A stretch of 64,000 nt of DNA from assembly GCA_030248135.1 (NCBI GenBank), contig JASANC010002067.1, forward strand, positions 1 to 64,000. The letters are read 5' to 3'. Positions 1-9,500 of the stretch are shown piece after piece (the stretch's first letter is position 1; every line of letters begins with the position of its first letter). Source of the stretch: Theristus sp. LFF4_11. Taxonomy: Eukaryota; Nematoda; Chromadorea; Monhysterida; Xyalidae. Below the pieces are notes generated by a model. It was given only the letters and a program-made list of their open reading frames with translations. It was not told the origin of the DNA and searched no databases. The position numbers and the translations under genes were made by a program.

Positions 1-317
1 AGTGAAATGTGGCTAGCGTAACTGAAGAAAGTTAGAAAAAATATACAGTTGGTTTTTTATTTTGTTCAGTTAAAAAAAATAAAAAGTTAAAAAGTTTATT
101 TTGTACCAGTTGAAAAACACGCAGTAGATTTCTTCGCGCACTTCTTCCAAGAGAACTGTTGCAAAGCAAGGTGTAAAGCGCCGAAAATTTCTGTGAATTT
201 CTGTGCAAATGTGCAGCTAAACTATTCATTGTGATGTGAACCAATATCCTTGCTGCTTGTGGGAAACTCCAAACCAAAAAAACTGAAACGAAAAAGCGCT
301 CAGAAGCTACCATTCAG
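1..317. other. 5' flank or intron of the sushi-lectin gene
   Basis: AT-rich sequence with no coding frame I can support. It ends in a TTCAG acceptor at 313-317 that opens the first recognised module in phase 1. An upstream exon is therefore required and must lie before the window or be too short to see here. Confidence 0.5.
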
Positions 318-530
318 TCTGCACCGTTGCGACCACCGGCAACGCCTCGTTTTCCGAAGTGAACGGCACCCCGATTGGCGTGGGCTCAGGCTACACGGCC
401 AGCTGTGCGAGTGGGCAGTTGCTGCACCAGGCGGCTGAGGGTGGCTACGACGATGACGAGAGCAGAACCGCCGTGTGTCAGGGCGATGCCAGCTGGAGCC
501 TGGCAATCGACGACGACAACTGCGTTCATG
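318..530 (+). CDS. Sushi-like module 1
   Basis: One phase 1-1 exon of 213 nt. It opens with CTVATTGNASF (N-A-S sequon) and ends SLAIDDDNCVH before a GTGACC donor. It has four cysteines and a Trp between Cys3 and Cys4. It is the first module visible. Confidence 0.8.
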
Positions 531-3500
531 GTGACCGCGTTCTCACGTTTCCACTGTCACGCGACATTCTAAAATCAAAGTCTACTTCTATTTTTTGTCA
601 TATGCAGTTAGGTGATTGGTGGCCACTGAACAATTTCAGATCTGTTCAGTTTCTTGTATCAGCGAACAGTGTGTTGCAACGTTTTGTCTGGGTATTTTGT
701 AGCCGTGTGCATTTTCTCGCAGCATGCACGGTGCAACACTCCGGCAACGCATCGTTCTCGCATGTTGCCGGCACAAAATTTCCGGTGGGCGGCTCCTATT
801 CCGCCAGTTGCGCAGAGAATCAGCTGCTGCTGAAGGGAGAGGGTGGCATTCACGATGCGTTGCTGCGGGCGAGCGAGTGCGTCGACACAGCCGGACAGGG
901 CACCTGGCACCTGGCGATTGCCGATGACGACTGTGTCAGTGGTCGGTGGTTGCCGTGGCTAACTGTCGTTAGCAAACCCACACGTTGCTTGAAATTGAGC
1001 GTGGCCTTGTTTCCAATGCTTTTGAGCTCGCGATCTCAAGAGTTGCTTTCTGTCATAAAGCAGTAGCAGAACGGACGGAACGCACGAGCAGCGTACGTGT
1101 GTGCTAGTGTGTTTGTTTGTGCCAGTGTATTATCGACGACCAATCAATCAGCATTATTGCAGCCCTGTAAAAATTCGCGCCTTTTCGCAAATCTTCGCAA
1201 ATGATCGCAATTGGTGTTGCAGCGTGCACGATCGCCACAACGGGCAACGCCACTTTTGTGCCAGCTGACGGCACAAAGCTGCCAGTTGGCGGTACGTACA
1301 CGGCTACGTGCAATTCCGCCACTCAGTATTTGCATCAGAACGCCGAGGGTGCATTTGACGATGACGAGAGTCGCACGGCCACTTGCGTTGACCCGGACAA
1401 TGACGGCACGGCCACATTCGACCTGGACATTGCCGATGACATTTGTGTTCCTGGTCCTGTTCTTGGTTCAAACAGCCGTCCGTTGTCCTGTCCGCTTGTG
1501 GTACCACCTGTTGTCCCTTTTTGAATGGTTTTCCGGCAATAAAAGTCGCACGGCACAAAGCTGCGCTCAGCATTTTGGGCCCACTTTTATTTGCCGAGAC
1601 ACACGGACACCGCTCTGGACATCCAGGCGGTTAGGACACAGGACACCTGTTCAGGCACTGTTTTAGCGTGCTGGAGTTTGTGAGAACGTGTTTGTACCTG
1701 TATTCCCAGTCTGCCATCTTTTCCAAAATAACCTCTAATTTAGAATGCATTTCAGGTCGACATTGATTGATTTTATCAGCCAGTCCTGAATCCCACTTTC
1801 TTCCCTAATTTCAGCATGTTTCGTTGCAAAAACTGGCAACGCAACGTTCTCGCTAGCAGCGGGCACAAAAGTACAGCCGGGCGGCAAGTTGACGATCTCG
1901 TGTGCTTCGACAGAAGTGATGCACACCGGAGCAGAGAACAGTTACCTGCAAGTGAGGCTACAACAGTCAAAATCATATGTCAGACCCGGTGATAGAGTCC
2001 TCGTCTGATGAAGGCCATTTCTAGTCACACAGTCACCAACCCTGTCATTCACGCAGTGTGTATACCTAGTTTGCGCGGTCTGCAGGCAAGGATTTGACAG
2101 ATAGAGTGATGTTTTCAATCTTGTTTCTCGCCAATCATTCGGTTTTGCTTTTCAGCCTGATTCCTTCACGGTCACCTGTCTGCCAGATGGCACGTTTGAC
2201 ATCTTCGGATACGAGGACGACAATTGTGTCGCTGGTGAATGCCAACCCATTTGCAAAAACTACCGTTTTCACTTTCAACCATGCCCGTGCGACGGCGTCG
2301 TAAACAGTCGTGCGGCAACGCAGTCACGGTGGTTGTCGCAAGTGCAGCGAACGGTCCGGTCAGTCCACCGCAAGAGACCAGTTGCGTCCAGACCAATCGC
2401 CGCGTTGCAACAGCCGCACCGCCGTCCACCACGCGTCGCACGGGCATGCTCTCGACGTGAACCCAAAACTTGCGCAGGATCGTTCAACCTTTGTGCATGG
2501 TGTACAAACTGTTGCACTACCCTGTACTTGTCTCTATTCAGCGTGCATAACCATCGCTACTGGTAACGCCACTTTCTCGCGTGTTGACGGCTTCAAAGTG
2601 CCAATTGGTCGCACGTATAAGGCGACTTGCCCCGCGACGCAGCTGTTGCACACGAATGCTGAAGGCACCATTGACGACGATGGAAGCAGAACGGCCAAAT
2701 GCAACACTGGCGGCGCTTGGGACATGGACATTGGCGATGACAACTGTGTCACAGGTTGGTCGTGGGTGCACGGATTGGCTTTTGAGCTGTGGTATGCGTC
2801 TGGCCACAATTTGAGTTTGGAAAATCGTTTGTTTAACATAAAAGTCAAACTAATTTCAGCGTGCACCGTCAGCTGGACAGGCAATGCAACATTCTCCATT
2901 GCCGAAGGCACCAAGATTCCAATCGGTGCTTCGCATACCGTCACTTGTGACAACGATAACCACTTGCTGCACCAGGCGGCTGAAGGTCCAGATTTTTGTT
3001 TGTTGTGTGCTTTGCTGTGTGTTTTGTGCTTTGCTTATGCCTTTTGAAAAGTTGTAGCAAAAAGTTGAGTGCGAAAAAAACTGTTTAAAAAGGTTTTTAT
3101 GTAATTGAGTTCAACTGCAGGTGGCTACGACGACGACGAAAATCGTGTGGCCGTTTGCGAACAGCAGGCGGATGGCAGTGGAGCGTTTGACATCGATATT
3201 GCGGATGACAACTGTGTCACCGGTCAGGGTTTTCAAAATTCTTATGTTTAACCAAGCGGACCAGACGGTTGGGACTGGGTGTCGTAATTGGGTTCGATTG
3301 TGAAAAGGACAAACTCGATTTCAGACGGAGAGGCAGGGGAATTGGCTCCCTTGAGATTCGACTCTACTTCTTATTGCCCGATCTAAAAAACGCCCTGCGA
3401 TTCTCCGCTTGCAGCATGTGTCGTGCAGCACACCGGCAATGCGACATTCTCCGCAGCAAACGGCGTGAAGCTGCCCATTGGCGGTTCCTATGCGGCCGCC

Positions 3501-6500
3501 TGTCCGTCGACGTCGCTGTTGCATACGAATGGTGAAGCTACCTATCACGATTCGGTGACACGACAAGCGAACTGCGTCGCTGGCGGGGCCACCGGGGCAC
3601 AGTGGGACACGCCGATTGACGATGACAATTGTGTCACTGGTTGGTGCAACACTGCAAACGGGCAAACTTCTTTAAAACTTCCTTCTTCCAACAAACTATG
3701 CGATGACGTGCGTGGTTAAAATTGAGAGAAACATGTTTGTTTGTTTTTGACATTTCCAAAAAAGATGATTAGTTGGGGCTGCATCGAGTCATCGAGTTGC
3801 GGTTCGACCAATCAATGAGTGCGTGAGCCCAATTCAGAAGCAAACAATCGGTTGATCGACGGTTGTCTTTTTTGCAGCCCAAACGCGATCTTGCTTCCAA
3901 CCATGGTTTGGTTGCATCGCATTATTGCATGATAAAGAACTGTCACTTGAAAACCACCAAAGATATACGCATGATTCCAGCTTGCACGGTCGTCGCCAGC
4001 GGCAACGCCACTTACTCGGAGACAGCTGGCACAAAGCTGCCAGTTGGCGGCAGCTACACGGCCAGCTGTCCAGCCGGCAGTCTGTTACACACGAACGACG
4101 AGAACTCGATCCACACGGATGTCACGAGAACTGCAACCTGCACCGATGCGGGCACCTGGAATCAGTCGATTGGTGATGATAATTGTGTCTCGGGTGCGAC
4201 TGTGATCTTTGTAATTTTTATAAAACGTCTGGAATCGGTTTCATGCCTGAGCGGCACAGTCCCGGTACCTAAACCCAAGACCAAGCCCGCACGGTTTTTG
4301 CATACCCACGCTAAAACCCAAAGACCAATCAACACTGATGGTTTGCCGCTTTTTCAACTTTGTGAACACGCAAAATCAGAGCACACTACGGACTCAATTC
4401 ACCGACCAGAAAACTCCAATGCAACTGCAAAGCATTGCAGCATGCACCGTGACACGCACAACGGGCAACGCGCTGTTCAATCCAGTGGACGGCACCAAAG
4501 TGACCATTGGCGGCACACTGACCGTCAGCTGCACGCCACCGGACACGCTGACGACAGCTGGCGAGGGAGCGCCAGAGAACGGCGATGGCACGCGCACGAT
4601 CACGTGCGTTGACGACGGTGCTGGCGGGGCGGTGTGGGACAGACCGGCCTATGGGGACGACATTTGCGGCGTGTGTGAGTGTGTCGCTGCGAGGCTGTGC
4701 CTCCTGGTCGTTTGTGCCTTTTCGGGCTTTCCATTGGTGAGGCGAATCAGGTGGAAAGCCTTCAGGTTATATTGCACATTTTGTTTAAAAGTTGCAGTCA
4801 CGTCTGGCAACATTATTTTGACCAATCGGATAGAAGAACTAAGCGCCAATCTCTCACTGCCTGAACAAAAAATCAATGAATACTTGAACAATACCAACAA
4901 GATACTTCTCAAATTGCTTATTTTGGCAGTCCTGTTCGTTTTACTCCGCCAGCAGCTCAAATGAGCGTGCAGCTTCAAAGCGTCACCACCCAACCAATGA
5001 ACGTGCCCTTTTCGTCAGTGTGCACGGTTGCGAGCACGGGCAACGCGACATTCTCCTCTGCGAACGGGGCGCTCATTCCGGAGGGCGGCACGTACACGGC
5101 CACCTGCGACCCGGACACGCAACTCCTCCATCAGAACGCCGAGGGTGGATTCGATGACGACGAGACGAGAACGGCGACGTGCCTGAGCACGGGCGTCTGG
5201 GACAACCCGGCGATTGCTGACGACAATTGCGTCACCGGTGCGTTCGGCATTTTGCGGGCGCCGCAATTCACCACCGGCGCCGGTGGTGAAGGGGAGAGGC
5301 TTATGTGAGTTTATCCATTAGTTAGTCCATATAACACTTTTCGACAGCCAAAGCTGGTGTTGGTACATAGCTTTCTGAAGTTCCCTTTCACTCAATCAGC
5401 TTTACAGTTGATGCCGAAAGATCACAATCTGAATTAGAATTCGATTTGTGCCAGTTGTGCGAGAAAAAAGCCGACGACAAATGAACAAATCCCACAGTCA
5501 TCCCAAAAAAATCAGACTGAAACTCGTTTATCCAAAATGATCCGAAACAAAACGCGCCCCTTCGCAGCGTGCAAGGTCGTCCGTACCACTGGCAACGCCG
5601 TGTTCAGCCCACCGGAGGACACGAAGGTCGCAGTGGGCGGCACCCTGCTGATCAGCTGCATCGCCCCGGAGGTGTTGAACACGGTCGGTGAGGGACCGCC
5701 GGACGCGGACGGCACGCGCACGGTCACTTGCCAGGCCGATGGCACCTGGGACTTGCCTGCGTATGGCGACGATCTCTGCGGCATTGGTACGCAGTGGCCG
5801 CTCAAACATGGCAGCTTTTTTCAGCGTGCAAGGAGAGTGCGAAATTTGAATGAATGAGAAAAGACGATTAGAAGCCCAACCGTGTGTCAAATTTGACGTG
5901 TTTTTTTTAACTGATTGATTCTTCGTGCCATTCTGTTCATTCTTTCTCCTTGCAAACACGATTGCGAATTATCTTGGCTTTTTTGAAAAGGCAACTCCTA
6001 GTCTGCCACTGATCCCGCCTTGATGGAGAATACAAGGGCTGCCTCATTTATTCGGCCCTAATGTAGCACTGGTTTGCTGCACTGTAACCAACGACAGTTT
6101 TCCGGATTCAGAGCTGCTGATTGGCTCTCTCGAAAGTATTGGTCTGAAAACAAGCGCAGCCCTGATGATGACACAGTACACTTCACAAGCACGTGTACTT
6201 CGAAAAGTTAGTGATTAAAGAATGTTAACATTGCAACCTCAGCACATGCCAATAACTTTCAGTTTGCGAAGTGGCGACCACAGGCAACGCGACATTCTCC
6301 TCTGCGAACGGAGCGCTGATCCCGGAGGGCGGCACGTACACGGCCACCTGTGCGTCGCCCACTGAGTATTTGCACCGGGGCGCAGAGGGTGCACTCGATG
6401 GCGACGAGACAAGAACTGCCACTTGCACGCCCGCTGGCACCTGGGACATTCCGATCGATGATGATAATTGTTTGCTGGGTGAGCGCTTTCGGTGGTTTTT

Positions 6501-9500
6501 GTTTTCATCGGGAGTGAAACAAATACTGGAATGGTCGTGAACCAGTTGGATTGTTCCTTTTTGCTAAGGACACAGTCAACAGTTCACTGAAGTATGTGAG
6601 TGAACTTTGATATATCGCAGTTTGTTGAGTCTTTTTTTCTAGCGAGTTTTTTATAATTGAACTTCCCTGTTTCCACTAGTTTATTTTCAAGTCGTTTGAG
6701 ATCACTAGCATTTGACCCGTGCCCACGGGCTAGATTAAAAAAACACATTTTTGATTTGAGCTGCTCAAAAACCCGCTGTTCTAAATTTCAATTTCAACAG
6801 ATAATCCTTCATGTTCAAAGCAAGCTATATCCGTCGATGTATGATTGCTTGCTTGTACTTTCCAGTTGTTATGTTTCTACAAAACCCATGTCTACCAACT
6901 TTCTTTTTGCAACGCAAATGTTGTGTAAAGACCAGTGCGAGCAATTTTACTGGCATGTTGCAAAGCCGTGCAATCATGCAGCAAGCACCGAATAGCAAAA
7001 CGTTCCGCCGTGTAAAGCGTCAAAAGCAATGTGAAAAACCACGGTAAGTGGTGAAAAACAACAGTCAAAGCAAGCCGAGCGGTATAATAAGAGAGCGTGA
7101 ATCATCCGCCAGAAAGTGGTTAAAGAAATAAAGCGGCAGAAAAAAGAAAGCCTTGAACACGAAAGCAGAATTCAAAGTGCCCTCTACTTTTTGTTCAACG
7201 CACTGAAATTTAAGAACCACGTGGGCAGCAATCTCAGGAAGATAGCGGACAATTACCACATTCAAATTGGTCTGCGCAAACTCGCCGACAGAGCCAGAAT
7301 TCAGGTAACAACCTTGCAATTATTTTTGATCATTGTGAAATTATTTTTGGTCTCTTTCAGTGTAAAGCCTTACCAAAATACCAATGGTTGGACGTTGGAG
7401 TGTATTAAGCGGTTGTTATGGCGGCCCGGCGTTGAGTACAATCACGATCAGCTCATAGTCGTCCGAACTGCTGGAGTGGAGTTACCTGCGCTGCCAAATG
7501 AAGGTCGCATCTCCGGACACGTAGACCCGGTTCCAGCAGACGCCACCACGCAGAAAATGAATGAAGCGAGAAAATCCACTGTCTAGAAGCGAAAGTCAGC
7601 GAAATCCACAATGCCACGGTGCCACGACAGGAAGCGCCGCAACAACCGCAAGCTGGGGGCCCGCGTTCAGGCGCTGGATACGTAGCGGGTGGAGCCAAGA
7701 TCGGAACAGATTACAAAACGTACATTACGTATATCAAACAAAACCAAAAGAAAAAAGATATAAACCTTTGTATAAAACATGAAATCTGTTACCCAAATTT
7801 GAAGGACTATCGCAAAAGTAGATATGCCAAACCTTTGGATTGATATCGGCAAATTGGAGCCAAAGATCATTGTTCGTCACGAGCAAATGAAACCATGATT
7901 GGACCGTTACAACGGAAAAAAATAGACGTACATGTACATACCTATTACCAACGCGGAGCAAAAAAAAACAAATCAACAACGAATAGGAAAAGTAAACAAC
8001 AAACGAACAACGTGAACACCAGCGCATATGCATAATTTGACAAACGATCATAATTATTTATGCACTATCTTTTTGCATTGTTTTATATTCATTTTTGTCT
8101 TGATGTTACTACGTTGCGATCAGTACTAATAAAAATCCTACGTTGACATTCGTTGAATTAGCTCAAACAAACAGAACTGAGGCACTAAATTATGATACAA
8201 ATGGAACATTTTTTTGTGTGACAGAACGAAAATTGACGTTTGAGTTGTTCAGTGTTATTGGTGCTTCTGTCGTTGTTCATTGCCACCACAGCGGAAGGTG
8301 TTGCAACAATCTCCAGAACACAAAGGCAAAAGCAATGGGGAACTGCAGCCTGAGAAGAATTGTCTGTTGTTTTTTGATTTTTTGTTGTCTGTGTGACTGC
8401 AATCATGAGGAAGCAAGCACACCTTTTCCAGCATGTCTCGTCGTGGCAACTGGCAACGCGACTTATTCCGAAACAGAGGGCACGAAAATTGTCCCGGGTG
8501 GCACTTATACAGCGACTTGTCCAGCGAGCAGTTTCCTGCACACGAATGCTGAAGGCACCATTGATGATGACGAAAGCAGAACGGCTACGTGTGGCATGGG
8601 CGGGGCCTGGGACGTGCACATTGGCGATGACAACTGTGTCACAGGTGTGTCAACTGTGTCACAGGTGTGTCAACTGTGTCACAGGGGTGTCAACTGTGTC
8701 ACAGGTGTGTCAACTGTGTCACAGGTGTGTCAACTGTGTCACAGGTGTGTCAACTGTGTCACAGGTGTGTCAACTGTCTCACAGGTGTTCTTGTTTGATC
8801 AACCGGTCACACTTAGCTTACGGTATGGCCGAGTAAACATGGCATTTTTTAGGGTGCAAGGAGCGCGCGAAATTTGAATGGAAAGAAATAAGACGTTCAG
8901 AAACCAAATTGTGTGTCAAATTTGACGCGTTTTTTTCGAACTAATGGATTCTTCGTGTTATTCTGTTCATTCTTTCTCCCTTGCACACATGATTAGGAAT
9001 TATGTTGGCATTTTTGAAAAAGACAACTCCTAGTCTGCGACGGATCCTTTCTTGATGGACTGTCTTATTTATTCGGCCATACTGTACGTTCAACAGAGAA
9101 TTCGTGCAGCTCACAATTTGTTAAACTGTTTGCTGAACATTTTTTCATTGTAATCAGTTTCGCTGCAATCAAAATGTTGCATTCCTTCAAAGGGCAGTTT
9201 TAGGCAGAAGAAGCCGTTCATGCCTTCCGTTTTGAACTCCTCAAGCTAAAGGATTCAATAGCCTTGGCTTTGAAGCGATAGGCCAAAAGTTCACGGCAAT
9301 CTGAACCCATCAAAACATTCCAGCCAGCACGTATCACCCAAACTGCACCTACAAATCATCTAAAATCAAAATCAAAACTGCACCTTGCAGCGTGCACGAT
9401 CTCCTGGACTGGCAACGCGACCTTCTCCGATCCGGTGAACACGAAAAAGCCAGTGGGCGGCACGTACACCGTGCAGTGTCCCACCGGCACCAGTCCACCG

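Noticed and set aside
8631..8790. Regular 20-bp repeats as a CRISPR array
   Set aside because: Units are head to tail with no spacers, overlap a splice donor, and the DNA is eukaryotic.
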